Below, piece by piece: positions 12,867 to 25,696 of a stretch of 64,000 nt of DNA. How positions within the stretch are numbered: position 1 is the first letter of the stretch; every line of letters begins with the position of its first letter. The stretch is from Rhinopomastus cyanomelas (lineage: Eukaryota > Chordata > Aves > Bucerotiformes > Rhinopomastidae), in assembly GCA_013400115.1 (NCBI GenBank), contig VXBP01000332.1, positions 171,095 to 235,094 on the forward strand, read 5' to 3'. The translations under genes and the position numbers were made by a program. The notes under the pieces were generated by a model. That model was not told the DNA's origin. It made no database searches and saw only the letters and a program-made list of their open reading frames with translations.

Positions 12867-14611
12867 CCTAAGGCACAGCCCAGAGAGTGCTTTTGCATTT
12901 TAAAAGGCCAATTAACAATTATCAGAAGGGAAATGTGAAGGGAAAGGTGTCTCCTGAGCCACAGTGGGAGCCATTCTGCTCTGTCCAGTCCCTTGGGATC
13001 CCTCTCCACAAAGCAAAAGCTTCTTAGCTAGAGAAAGCAGCTGGTTGGTGGTTTAGAACAGCACAGATCCACCACTGAAGAAGGGAGTGAGTGTCTCAGT
13101 ACCGGGCTGCCTCTGGGAATGCTGACCTTGTCGCTGCAGAGGAAAGCTTTGGCTGGGTGACACTCCCGCTGATGCTCGTTCAGTTTGCAGTCAGCCCGTT
13201 AAAAGGTGCGAGGGCGCGCTGCGTCTGCTGTGCTGTGTCCAAGGAGTCAAGTTTTGTGGTTCTTCCAGCATGGAGAAAATATCCTCTTTATCCACAACTT
13301 AAAAGAGAAGCTGTTTTAGCACAGGGTCAAGTTAGAAGAACAGGAAGCCTTCCTCTTGTTCACGTTTATGAGGACCCCCTTACTTCTCTCGTTTTAGAAG
13401 ACTGGCCTTTTGGTCAGTTGCTCTGTTCGGGACATAATGTTATCTGCCTCTTCTTACTCATTAGGACTGTTTGGAAATGGCCAATTAACCAGCCTCATGG
13501 AGAAGTTTCTGTAGTTAATAGACTCAGTGATATTAAACCGTCCTTCTTCCCCTTTTCTTTACTCCAGCTTTCAAATCCCTCATCGAATGAGATTTAAATT
13601 TGACTTAATGAAAAATGTGTCTCCAAAAGCTATTTAAAAAATTAATAAGAGGCAGTGAAGTTGTACAAAGTTTTCATGCAAATGGAAGTCCAGATCAATT
13701 CCTAAGCATGACTAGGCTCAGGGGCAGTAGTGCCACTGTAGATACGTAGGTGTAGGTACACCTGTTGCTACATCTTCATGGTCTAAGCGGAGGTGATACG
13801 TCTGTTTCCAGGTGGCCTCCATGTTCCAGCTATTAACAACTGCAGAACTTGCTTTGGAAGGACCCCTGCAACCCTCTCTTCTGCTGAGTAGGGGCACAAA
13901 AGACGAGTGTGTAACAGTATTTACAGTCACAATATTACCCTTAAAATACCACCTACGAAATGCCATCTCTAAGTGGGAACACGGGTTGTGGTGTCAGGGG
14001 ATTGCTGTGCTTGTGGCTCGCCCTGTGTCGATGCAGCGGCTGCCGAAGCAGCTCTGTAGTGTCCTAGTTGCAAACACTCCCTTCCTTCAAATCTGCTGTT
14101 GACGTGGTGGGTTCCTCCTGTCAGACTTTTGTCAGGACCCTTCCAGCATCTGCTCATGCAGCGCCTCCGCAGCCCGCTTGCCTCCAGAGGGAAATGCCAC
14201 ACGATTATCCACAAGGCCACAGAATAAAAGGGGAAGGAGAAAGCGATTACACGGGTCAGGGTGGGGAGGATGGTCTGTTTGCCTTCTCCATTGCTCCCTC
14301 ACCGGCTGATTGTGCTTGGATCCGGCAGCACTGAGAGAGCAAGACAGCAAGCAGCTGGTGTCACAGGCTTGGCAATCTCGGAGGCAGAAAGCCCAGCAGG
14401 CTCGGTGCGTTCTCTTTATTTCTCTGGCTAATTATCTGGAGGCCTGGACACCCCCTGGGCAAAGCCTACAGGACCTGTATGGGTCACAGCATCTGGATAT
14501 GGCAGGACAATCTTTCTGGTTGTCAGTGTTTCACAAGGAGTGTCGCAGACAAAGCTTAGGGGACAAGGTCCTGCCTTCAAGGCACTTTGGTCAGATCTTG
14601 GTCTAGAGCCT
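12867..14611. other. Unique non-coding DNA
   Basis: No repeat recognised. It holds a 168-codon open frame on the plus strand (13091-13597) with no domain, signal peptide or compositional feature that I recognise, which is probably chance. A POU octamer lies at 13677-13684. Composition is slightly more GC- and CpG-rich than the neighbours around 13190-13230 and 13990-14050. Confidence 0.4.
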
Positions 14612-14790
14612 CACACAGAATCATTAGGGACTGGAAGGGACCTCGAAAGATCATCCAGTCCAATCCCCCTGCCACGGCAGGATCACCTAGACCAAGTCGC
14701 ACAGGAACACAGCCAGGTGGGTCTTAAACGTCTCCAGTGAAGGAGACTCCACAACCTCCCTGGGCAGCCTGTTCCATGACACAGTAACAA
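14612..14790 (-). mobile_element. CR1 LINE 3' end, type A
   Basis: It begins at a single degenerate tail unit (CACAGAATCATTAGGG) and continues through GGAAGGGACCTCGAAAGATC, the CCAATCCCCCTGCCA block, the ACCAAGTCGCACAGGAACAC block and the GGAGACTCCACAACCTCCCT block. It fades after CCTGTTCCATGACAC. Read as CR1, this is a 5'-truncated copy of about 180 bp. Confidence 0.9.
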
Positions 14791-17700
14791 TCCCTGAGAG
14801 AACCAAATTCATTGTCCTCTGCACATGGGCTGGGAAAACAAAACAGATGAGGATCCCATGGAACAGTCCTTAGTGCTCACATGATCACCTGGAAGCGCTG
14901 TAACACCTACTGGGCAGAGCAGACTGTCTCCTGATCCGTCTTGATGCCATAAAACCAAACACCAAGTGGGAGCCACATCTCGGCTGCCTTGAGAAAAAAC
15001 CAAAAACTCAAAGCAGAAGCAAGAGCATTTTGCTTGAAACAATCCCCCAGAGGCCACAAATGAAGTCTCATCCCTTGTTTCTCCTCCCTTCCTGTTGTGA
15101 GTGACCTCAGCAAGCTGATGCCAGGGTTTTAAGGAAGAGAGGCCAGGGAACTGGGTGGCCTAGGCAGCAGCTCTGATAGGCAGCAGTGCCCTGCGATGGC
15201 TCTTCCCACTACCCCGGCACCAGTCTCCTCATCCTCCTGCTTTGGCTCAGACAGACGAACATCCATCAGCAGGACAGCCTGGGTATAACAACATGGACAA
15301 GATGGCCACCAAAATCACTTTGCTTAATCCGGAGCAGAGCTGGCCACTGCTGCCTTTCTGAGGCAAGAAATCCCACATTTCAGCCCTTTCTGAGGTCTGC
15401 CAAGTGCAGCCCTCTGCTGCTAGTTCCGTCCTTGCCTCGTACTTTTAAAGGACAGCCGTACAAGAGTAAAGGGAAAAGCAGAAATACAAGTCAGCCTTGG
15501 ATGTTCCTGCCATTAGGCTGATGAGGATTTTTCAACTCACAGTTTCCTTGAGGGGAAAAACAGTTAACGAGTCAAAAAATGCCAAGACTCCTGACTTGGA
15601 GCAGGACTTGGTGAGTTCCCTCGCTAGCTGTTTCGGGGTTTGTCTGTCAATTAAACCTCTTCTAATGAGAAATAGAGCACTGGGTAATGGGTAAACAGCT
15701 CTTTAGAAGGTGTGTCCTCCTTCATGCTAGAAAGCAGCATCACAGGAGCAGCTATTGTTAGTGCTGATAGTTGTTAGCTGCAATAAACCCTCTCTTTTTA
15801 CAGTATTTAAAAAGAATTGGTGTTTGCATAACAAATTAAAGAAATTTGGGCTGGGAATGCACACATCTGCAGGATGTCCTCGAGGCACTAACCTTACCCA
15901 AGAACACAAAGTCCTTGTTATGATATGCAAACTAATGAATCAGCCGAAGGAAGCATCTCTGTTTTGACAGTGTTTTAACTTTCTCTGCCTCAAATTAGCT
16001 GTGAGTGTGGCTGTGACTCTGTAAGATTCTGTGAACTTTCCAGCTAAAATTAGTCTTTCCACTGCTGGATGTTATCACAGAGAATGTCACTTGCTGGAAA
16101 AGGAATAATTGATCTGAAACTACACCTCACACATTTTGGGATTTGGAGACAATAAGTTGCAGATCATAACTGCCTTGCATTCTTGCCTGTGGTGTGTTAC
16201 ACCTGTCCTGATCCTAGCTGGTTAGGGCCAGGCAGCAGCACTGGCTGTGTGTGGCTATGCTGCAGTTCCACACGGCGTGGATTTCCACATGCATTCTGCA
16301 GAGATTCCATGAACATTGTAAAAAGCTTCGTAACCAAAACTTTCCACGTGGGTTTGCTTGTTACCTTTTATGAAAACAACGTGCTGTTTGTTGACTTTGT
16401 AGCCAGAGAGAGTTTACAAGGCTCCTTGAAAGTCAACTTACTGACAATTTCAACCAACGTTTATTCATCTCTGTATTAGGCGTTTTGTGCAGTTCTTCCA
16501 GCATCTTTAAATTCCCAGACTTTGAGGTTCTTCTTCTTGCGCCTAGAGCTCTGTTCCAGAATGAGTTTGAAAAGCATTTAGTTGTCTATAAGTGGCTCTT
16601 TTGGTTTTGCTTTTTTCACATGATTTGGTCTCTGACATCAATTTGTCAAACCCAAAGCTTCGTTCCCGATCAGGTTGGAGAAAGGCATTCTTTGGTCTGC
16701 ATCACATGGGCGTTCAGATCTGAGCTCATGCTGCAGTTAGCCGGGCTGTCTCCAGCGTGCGGAGTTGTAGTTGGTAGTTGGCTTTGGGAAAAAACGACCT
16801 CAGGTCACTCCTAAGTGTAATTTTATTCCAGCTGCCTGAGATGTACGTTTGTGACAGTGCAGCGTGTTCTGGTAGCTGGACTCTCTAGCACAGTGACCTG
16901 AGAGCTAAACGTCGAGCAGCAGTGACGCAGCCCTCCAGAGTCAGGAGGTGTTTGTATTGTAGCATGAGCATGAGGGGGTGGTATCCCATCATGGGAAGAG
17001 GAACCCCCCCCCCAGCCCCTTTATGTGTGTAAGGCTCAAGCAAAGCTCTCATCCAGCTGTCCTGGAGATGTTTAAAGGAACAGTTCACATTCTTATTCAA
17101 AGATTGCACAAACACTGCTGCCAAGGTCAGTGTCTAGAAGAATTAGGTGGCATGTAAAGGCCAACCACATAAATAAAGCTCCTCAGGAGGAGCATTGACT
17201 CGCCAAGTGGTACATAGAATTATTTAGCAGCTTTCTTCATATCTTGACTTTACTAACCAGTCTTTGTTTATGCTGGCTCCTACTCCTTATCGTTCTTCTC
17301 TGTAGTGTGCTGGCAGGTGGTGCTAAGGGATATTTGTTCCACCTTGTTCATATGTGGTTCTCTCAATTGTTGCTTGAGCCTACTGGGAAAAAGAAGGTGG
17401 CCCTTTTAAAGCTTCTGTATCCAGTAACTGAGGTGGTGGAGGTTTGTAAAACACTGCCTGAATAATAGGTGATGAGCACCTTGACACTAATAACTGCATC
17501 CACGCATGCTCACACAGTGACCTGCCTCTAAAAAGGTACCCTTACCTATAAAATGACTCTTCTTCAATGTAGTATGGAATTACTGCTGGGGATTTAAACA
17601 CATGAGATTGGGTTGTGACTATAATGTCAAGTTATTCACTGGTCATTTCTTTGCTAAAATAGTTTGGCTCGTGAAACCACAGCTGCAGTCTCTGCAATGG

Positions 17701-18270
17701 TTCTCATTCATGATAAAGTTCTTTTTTCTCAGGTTTGCAACAATAGCTTTCTTTAAACTTGAATTATTTGAAACAAAGCAGCCAGACAGCTCTGCTCTTC
17801 TAGAAACAGAGGTAAGAGCTCTCCCATGCTTCTTCTCTGTGCACCATTTCACGTTACTTCTGCAGCTTTTCTCTGTGTAAGTGCCAACACCATCATTACT
17901 CATCCGTTTTCCATTTCTTCTGAGTTACCAGCGCACAGGTGCTGCACCTGCTGCTGCTGAGACATGTCACCATTCCCAGCTCTCCAGTGCCTTTGCTACT
18001 GACACTGTTTATGATCACTGGGGCTGTCAAAAAACTGTACACAATTTGCCATTCATTCCCATCCTACTGAGCTGTGCTAACCACAGCAAGTATGTTCTGT
18101 TTAGTGGCATTATATTGGTTATTGATAAGTCCATTTAAGCATCTCATTAAAGAATGTACCTGTCTACACTTCTATTTGTATATGGAGCAGTGGAGGGGTT
18201 TCTGGACAAGATTTTGGTGCCAGACTAGGAATTTCCACCTCCAGCTGTCCAAAATCCATGGCTCAGCAAG
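14791..18270. other. Unique non-coding DNA
   Basis: No interspersed repeat or gene is recognised. A C homopolymer of ten lies at 17004-17013. The open frames stay below about 115 codons and show no recognisable domain. Confidence 0.42.
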
Positions 18271-18447
18271 ATCATAGACTCATTAGGGATTGGAAGGGAC
18301 CTCAAAAGATTACCTAGTCCAAATCCCCCTGCCAGAGTAGGATCACCCAGACCAAGTAGCACAGGAACACATCCAGGTGGCTTTTAAACCTCTCCAGAGA
18401 AGGAGACTCCACAACCCTGCTGGGTAGCCTCTTCCAGTGCTCCGTTT
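18271..18447 (-). mobile_element. CR1 LINE 3' end, type A
   Basis: One degenerate tail unit (ATCATAGACTCATTAGGG) is followed by the type-A body: GGAAGGGACCTCAAAAGATT, CAAATCCCCCTGCCAGAG, the ACCAAGTAGCACAGGAACAC block, and GGAGACTCCACAACCCTGCT. It ends in CCAGTGCTCCGTTTTGAG. Its length and truncation point resemble the copy at 14612. Confidence 0.9.
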
Positions 18448-21400
18448 TGAGTTAATAATTTCAAGACTAAACTCAACTTGAACAAAAGCTAGTTCTGTTT
18501 TTCCATGATTTGTTTTGTTTGCTGATGCTGCAGTCTTCAATGTTGTATTTTCAGTATGTTTTTCTGCACAACCAGAAGGGATGGAAATCGCCTTTCTTGG
18601 CAACAGTGTCATGAGAATCCAAGAACCGTGGCTTATATTGTTTTATCGTGCTTGTTTGTAGTACTTAAAGTTCCTCCTAGAGCTGGTAAGAAGGGATTTA
18701 ACTTTGAAAATTTCAGCATCTGTATCTGATTACATCTTCGTGGGACTTCTTATGGGCCTGGTCTTTGAAATAGCTCCGTATTAGCTAGAACGATCACTCT
18801 GCTGAAATGAGGCAGTAGGTTTAATCCTACTTACACAACACCGGTCTTGTGTTTCACAAGAGCAGTGTCTCAGAAATATGAACTTTGGGGAGACACACTT
18901 AGCCCATGAGTTAGATCCTCAGATATTAGATTTCATCTCTGTCTTATTAGGTGGGAGTTATTTGGTGTCATGAAGGAGTACATTCATTAGTGCAGAATTC
19001 GATTCTCTTCTGCTTCCTAGCAGGATTATGTGTTTTACTTTTTCCTCTGGCATGTGTGACGCTCTGTAGCTGTGGTGCAGTTTCAGATACTAAATCTGTG
19101 CAAATCAGCATGGACTAAGGGTTTGTCTTCCTTAGCACTTGAGACTCCATCTTCAGGGAAGGAAACTGCTGAAACCCTAAGCTGCTTTGCACTTACTTTG
19201 CGTGAAGACATTGCCCCATTCCTAGTCATGTAAATTCCATTGCTTTCTGAGCAGCAGAAGCTGTGTGGATGCTTATGTTTCAGAAAGAATCTTTTCCTGG
19301 GTGATAAAATCCAAAGCAACTTCTTAGTTGGAAGTTCTGCTTTGCTCCTTTCAGCTATTTTAGCGCCCCTACCTCACAACTTTCTCTCCTGATGCGGTTC
19401 CCAGGAACGTGTTGCAGCAGTCACAAAACACAAGAGTTCAACTTGCACCATTGGAGTCAATATGGAGCGTCATCAGTGGCTTTTATGAAGGTTTATGTTT
19501 GACCCTTCGTGCCCCTGTAGTCACCCCTGTTTCTTCTTCCACATAATTTTCTACATCCCAGCAAAAAAAAAAGAAAAAAAAAATAATTAAAAGTAGAAGT
19601 AGATCAGAATCTGTGTAATTATTTAGTTTTACTTACCCATAGTTTAGTTATATCTTATTGATCCATATTTAACTGTTTATTTGTGCATTTGTAACCTGGC
19701 CAGCTGACTGAGAGTAGTGAACAGCTGGGAGTAGGTAAGCCAGCAATTCTTTAGCTGGGCGCTGCTGGTGAAAGAGTAGCAATGCAGCCATTAATTCGGA
19801 GCATGGTTCCATGTACAGTTTGTTTGATTGGGAAGGGGACTAAAGATGTTGCCAGCCCCAGTTTTCCCATAAGCTCCTGCCCTTGAATCGCAATTTATCC
19901 CTTTCTGATGTGTGCCAATAAAACTGTGAGGCTGGGCTATAAAATGGTCAAGGAAATGAGAGCACCTGAGGTTTTGGGAGGCTAATTTTTAATGATGAGT
20001 TTACAGTGCGGCCTCCCAGACAGTTATATCGGCACAGTTCAGGGTGACAGTGAACCGTGGCACCGAGGGGTGCAAGAGCATCATCCAGGGCTGCATCTCA
20101 TAAGGCAGTTGTGCAGTCACATAAAATGTACCCAGAACCACATCCTGTCTCCTGACCCAGGTGAACTTGCAGTGGTTGTCCTGCACCTTTAAAGTATGAA
20201 ATTCACAGGTATTAAAAAGCATCTGTTTCTGTAAGGCAGTTAATTAAACTAGGCATATTTAAGTGGTTACATCAAATAGCTAGCCCATAATTGCAACTCG
20301 CCTTTCAAGGCACCCCTTTGTAGGAGACACATAAAATACGCTTCAGTGGCACCACTCGGGATTCCTAATTTTTCACGAGCGACAGGGAAGTTTAGATGCA
20401 GAAGCCCCATTGATTTTCAATGGAATGTAGAGCCCTGAGTCATGTAGGCTCTTTCAAAATTGTTGAGCCTTCATGATTTTCTTTGGGAAAGTTAAAAATC
20501 CCGCACGGCACCAGCAGCGGTGTAAAGGGACTGCTTAGCGTGTTGGGTGCTCAGCCGTAGGGGTTTGGTGTTAGGAGCCTTCCCATGTCTCCGTGTGGGC
20601 GGGTGGCTTCACCACACATAAATTATCCCAGCCTTCCCTTTCCCTCCCACGTGTGGAAAAGTACATGGACATTGAAGAGATGAGCGAATCCTCCCCAACA
20701 CAAACCCGTGCCTTTTATTCCCGTTTCAGGCTGCGGCTTTCATGTCGCTCCAGCACCAGTCCCAGGAAAAGAACTGCCTCATGCAAAGCAGAAGAAAAGC
20801 GGAGTAAAAACTGTTGAGTTGTAAAAGCAGCGGGGCTGAAACTCTTTAGCATTCAAGCAACTATCTCTAGAAGGGAAGCAGATTATGTGGTATCATATTG
20901 CAAAAAAAAAGGGCTGTTCAACCCTGTTGCTCTTTACTCAGAGCTACATGCTTGCTTTTGTCACTGTATAGCAGCGATTGCATTATATCCTTCCTGCCAG
21001 GACACGGGGAGGAGAAACAGAAGGTTAAGTGTAAACGGGGGAGGGGAAGAGGAGGAGAGAGAAGCAGCAGGGAAAAGGCTGAAAAGAAATGAACAGCTGA
21101 AGAGAAAAGTTTCCTTGCCGAGGAAGGGAACGACCCTAGAGGAGCCAGCGGGGAAGCAGGCGCTGCTCCTACGGGGTGGCTAACGCCGTTGTGTTTCACC
21201 CCTGAAGTGACTGAAACCGGGATGGTTTGATTGCACCAAAAGAGATGTGTTTTATTAGGCATGCATGAAGGTGGGAGGCACAGTCTGGCAGCAGTGCAGC
21301 AGAAAGGAATTTCCACGATTTGTGCCATGAATGCTGAATGGGAGACCTCTACAAAGCACCTTTCTCCTAGGGACAGCTTGCTGGAGTTGGTAAATACAGC

Positions 21401-24400
21401 TCCCAGAAACCCCCAAAGCAGCCCTGAAGTGAAGTAGTACAAAGGGATGAAAATGCCAAGGGTCTGTTCTCCAGATAGAAACACTTGAAAAGAAACACAT
21501 TTACTTGAGGGGGCTCAGGCAGCCTGGAGATCCTTTGGACTGATGGGTTTGCGGGGGGGTAACTCAAGATGATGGCAACAGAAATGGCAGAAGGCAGCAA
21601 GCTCAGGGTTTCTTGAAATCAAGAGTTAATGGCTGGGGAGATGACAGAGAAACCGACCCGACAGGAGGCATCCAAAGTGAGTCCCTTGCCACCACCTGCC
21701 ACTTTTGCCACAGCATCTTCCTAGTAATTTCAGTGCCCATAGGACTGTCATCAGGTTTGACAACCAGACTTGCTGTGTCCCACTCATTTTGTGGAGGAGC
21801 CCCTGATTTGGCCTCCATCCTGATATCCCCTGGACATTGTCCTCCTGAGATGCTTGCAGGGTGCTGTGGTTCAGTTTCTCCCCAGGTTCCGGCAGAGGTG
21901 ATCAGGCTGACTGGTAGGAGAGGCTGTGGTCCTGCAGCTAGTTTGGTCCTATGTGTGGCAGGGCTCCAGCCAATGATATCTGGCCCTGCTTCCATCTTCC
22001 CATGAGGCTCAGATGCTGTCAAGCCCTGCAGGGCAGGGGAGCACTTCACTTCTCAAACAATCCCATGGACCAGCCTTCTCACCTCTCTCGTCATGTGAGC
22101 CCATGACAGAGGTCTAGACAACATAAGAACTATGTTCTCTGTGCTGGAGAAAGAGCTAGAAGGAATATTCAACTCATTAACAGAATGTCTTGGCTTGAGT
22201 CAAAGTGCCATTTTTCTCCAAAATGTGTTAGCTAACTCATTTTAACTGCTTTATTAAATATTCCGGCGCAGGCTGAGCAAGTAATGTTTTAATATGTGTT
22301 AGGTGGTGCGCGTGAGCCCTGCGACTGAGCCAAACCATATTAAAAAAACCTTCTTAAAGTACAATTTGTCCTGTCAATAACAGGAGGCTAAAGCCTGCTA
22401 GCTAACTCGCTTGAGGAAAGAGTCAAAAAGCCAAAACTCCTTTCACTCCCATCCACCAGCACCTCCAGCAAAGAAGAAGGTTTGTGGATCTCAAGATGGT
22501 GTCAACATGTGCAACAGCAAGAGCCAAATGAGCACATTAAGTTACAACTGCCTCTAAAAATATTGGTTTATAACAGCACAGAAGCCCTTTGAGTCTGGCT
22601 CTTCCAAATTAGCTGTATGAGAGGATGAGGGATTTGTGTGGAGTAGACGGGACATAGTTTTCTTAAAAAAGCACGGGCTCCTGCTAGACTTTGATGTGAA
22701 GTGTGAGTCCATAATAATTCAAAGGGTACTGAGCTGATGAGACGGAGAGAGACAGTGTGGCACTGCCTTGGCACTGTGAAAATATCAGCAGCTTCACTGA
22801 TCACAGCCAGATTCAGTCTGGTGCAGTGGAGAAGAGTCGCATCGTGGAGCTGTAGGGTTATTATCAGTTGGATAACCAGATTTTCCACTGTCTCAGCAAG
22901 ATCAATACTACCTGGAGGAAGAATCCCTCTGTTGTGCTCTCAGTTGCTGTAGGGGCAGCGTGTCTGGTGAACGTTGCGGAGGTGTGGATAGCTCTGTCAG
23001 AATCACAGCAGTCCCTGGGAAGACGGTGTAACTGCTCCAGCCCTCTGAAAAGGTGTTCTGCCCCACCGAGCTCGTTGTCTGTCATACTGGGACAGCGCCC
23101 ACCACTCACCTGCGTCAGCCTAGTCCATGTGTTTATGCACCACAATGAGCATGTTCAAGCAACTGAAGGGTCTTACAGCATAACTCAGGCTTAGCACACA
23201 CAAAACAATAAACAGTGGGAGGAAAGAGGAAGAATGAAAGGAAGAACGAGAAGCCATAATGGACTTGTTCTGTACACACCAGCCTCTACTTCCTTTTATT
23301 ATGAGTGCTTTAGTTAAACAATAATTAAATACTGAAGACTTAGACTTTTGTGAGTTCTAACTTTGGCTGTAGAGCGTCATCAGGCTAAGGAATTGTCCTA
23401 AGACTGGATATGCAGAGAAGAAGCAGTATTTTCACTGCAAGAGCGTACCCAGTCCCTGGGCTGTGTTACTTGCAAAAAAGTCACCTCATTTTCCCTCCCA
23501 AGCAGCAGACAAGCAGAGATTCAGTTATTTTGCTTCAGTCTTCCTTGTTCTGCATCTCAGGGCTTGTTTTCCAGTAGGCAAAATCCTACCTCGTGCACCA
23601 TGTTTGTGTTGGTATAAAATGGTAGCCAAATACAAGGAGATCCAGTAGGCAGATCTCTCAATGCAGCTTGTGGAAGGCAAATCCCTGCTCCCTTCCTTAT
23701 GTTCCTGCCTGTGGTGACAGAACAGCAAGTATATGGAGACCCTCAAGCACAAGCACGTGAGACAGGCAGTGCTGCTTGCAGGAGATCCCAGATAGAAGGT
23801 TCCACATGAAGCCCAGGGGATGGAGAAAAGATGGACATCGTGCAGGGTCCAAATCTGCAGCTGACAGAAGGAACAAAGAGAAAAATTCATGCAAAAAACT
23901 TGCTAGGGAGCAAGTGTTGGAAATTGTTTATGAAGTATAGACAAAGGTGCTGTATGGAGATTCCCAGACCCAAATCCTTTGCTTTCACGGCCAGCTGCTG
24001 TGACCAGAGTGACAAAATAGTGGCCCTTCAAGAATGAGTGGTGTTATCAGGACCTTACATGTCATTGCTAATGGGGCAGGCATGTAGGTCCTTCAGTGAT
24101 GCTTCCTCCTCCATCCCTGCTGGACCAGAACTAACCTACTCTGTGGTGCATGCCAGGCTGAAATGCTCACGCAGTACTAAACCCTGCTGGGTGTATGGGA
24201 ATTGTTCAGAAGTGGTGGGAAAGCTAAGAAACAACTGCAGCAAGGAACTGCAACAAAGCAGAGAACGAGGGAGAGGTGGTGGCAGAGAGGTGGCATGATG
24301 TCAGCACAGTCCCAGGAAGTGGCAGACACTATGTTCTTGTGACCTCAGCTGGATTTGCATCTGCTTTTCCTATTGACTCTGGTGCTGGAAAGCACAAATG

Positions 24401-24548
24401 GGGATTTTCTACTTTTCTCCTCACTTGGTATTTAGAATTGAAACCTAGTTCTCCTAGGCCATGGTGTATTTCCTTCATATTGGTATTGGTTTCATGGGCA
24501 GTGGTCTGGCCCCTAAGAGTAATGTTGGATGTATGAAACAGCTGGACA
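18448..24548. other. Unique non-coding DNA, 6.1 kb
   Basis: No interspersed repeat is recognised except an A-rich tract at 19563-19592. A homopurine run of about 27 bp lies at 21037-21063. A POU octamer (reverse) is at 24353-24360. A 188-codon minus-strand frame (20918-21484) and a 148-codon minus-strand frame (21603-22049) have low-complexity or unrecognisable products; I do not call them genes. Confidence 0.42.
19563..19592. repeat. A-rich tract
   Basis: Two A runs of ten, split by one G, then AATAATTAAAAG. It could be an old poly(A) remnant of a retrocopy, but the 5' side shows nothing recognisable, so only the low complexity is certain. Confidence 0.8.
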
Positions 24549-24930
24549 ATCATAGAATCGTAGAATCATAGAATCATTAGGGATTGGAAGATCATCTAGT
24601 CCAATCCCCCTGACACTGCAGGATCACCTGCTCTGAGTCAGACCAAGTCACACAGGAACATATCCAGATGGGTCTTAAACATCTCCAGAGAAGGAGACTC
24701 CACAACCCCCCTGGGCAGCCTGCCAGTGCTCCATCATGCTCACTGTGAAGTTCCTCCTCATACTGACGTGGAACCTCTTATGTTCCACCTTACACCCATT
24801 GCCCCTTGTCCTATCACCAGATGACATTGAGAAGAGCTTGGCTCCACCGTCCTGACATCCACCCTTCACATATTTATAGACATAAATGAGGTCACCCCTC
24901 AGTCTGCTCCTCTCCAAGCTAAAGAGACAA
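24549..24930 (-). mobile_element. CR1 LINE 3' end, type A, about 380 bp
   Basis: Three tail units and ATTAGGGATTGGAAG lead into the type-A body. Directly after GGAAG this copy lacks twelve bases (GGACCTCGAAAG) found in sister copies. The body continues through GGAGACTCCACAACCCCCCT, the CACTGTGAAGTTCCTCCTCA block, CCATTGCCCCTTGTCCTATC and the ATGAGGTCACCCCTCAGTCT block. These are the standard order of the last few hundred bases of CR1 read backwards. This is the longest type-A copy here. Confidence 0.93.
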
Positions 24931-25024
24931 TAGATGGAGTTAATCTCCTTGTTAAATCACCCCTGGCACATGCTTTTGTCTTGTCCCCATCACCCAGTAC
25001 TTGAAGTTGTAATCACCTAGTACT

Positions 25025-25085
25025 GGGAGATTGGATTTGATGGTTTTGGAAGTCTCTTCCAATTGCAATGATTCTATGATTCTAC
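25025..25085 (+). mobile_element. CR1 LINE 3'-end fragment
   Basis: GGGAGATTGGATTTGATGG, then GTCTCTTCCAATTGCAATG and a plus-strand tail ATTCTATGATTCTA. It lies only about 100 bp from the oppositely oriented copy at 24549-24930, so the two make a short inverted pair. The upstream limit may be slightly further left. Confidence 0.8.
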
Positions 25086-25342
25086 TTGTAGTTTCTCCAC
25101 CTGCCTAGTCATTAGCTGCACCCATGGATCTTCTCATCCAAATGGATAATATTTAATTTCTTTTTTCATTGTTTCTGTAATGAGTTGGGAAATGCATCAA
25201 TTCACCTTGCTCACCACTACACTCTGGAAAGCAGAGTTCCCAATGAGGATCTATCCTGAAGAAATACCAATGAAGCTTGTTGTTATCAGGGTACTGATGA
25301 CTGAACACGGTCGTTGTCACAGCAGAAATGTCCTAGGTAGCC

Positions 25343-25422
25343 ATCATTGAATCATAGAATGCATAAGATTGGAAGAGATCTTATAGGGTCATCTAGTCCA
25401 GCCCTCCCTGTAGTGAGCAGAA
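25343..25422 (-). mobile_element. CR1 LINE 3'-end fragment, diverged
   Basis: A tail unit with one mismatch (ATCATTGAATCATAGAATG), then TTGGAAGAGATCTTATAGGG and CATCTAGTCCAGCCCTCCCT. It differs clearly from type A and belongs to another, probably older, CR1 group. Confidence 0.8.
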
Positions 25423-25663
25423 AATGATACGAGCATCATACTAACTGCTACTCAGCAGTGTCCACTCTGGTGAGCTACAACTTCTCTGAATCCCTCATGT
25501 ACTTACCTGCAAGTCAACTCTCCAACCACAAAGGTCCTGATCTCAGTTACACTGGAGAAACCCAGGTAAGTGTCAAGCTGAGCTTCCTGGCCCCATCATA
25601 GTTTTCAAAGTAACCATCATTGTATTGTGTCAGCAAAGCAAGGACTGTTAGATAATGTTGGGT

Positions 25664-25695
25664 GGAAGGAAGGAAGGAAGGAAGGAAGGAAGGAA
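25664..25695 (+). repeat. GGAA microsatellite ending in an assembly gap
   Basis: About eight GGAA/GAAG units run straight into an N at 25696, after which unique sequence resumes. The real array length is unknown because the gap sits at its end. GGAA arrays can bind ETS-family factors, but nothing here shows function. Confidence 0.88.
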
Positions 25696-25696
25696 N

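Noticed and set aside
13091..13597. 168-codon plus-strand frame
   Set aside because: No recognisable domain, no clear splice signals or promoter, and a length within chance expectation.
20918..21484. 188-codon minus-strand frame with a hydrophobic start
   Set aside because: It reads across a homopurine/homopyrimidine tract (Leu/Ser/Pro run) and shows no domain; one frame of this size is expected by chance.
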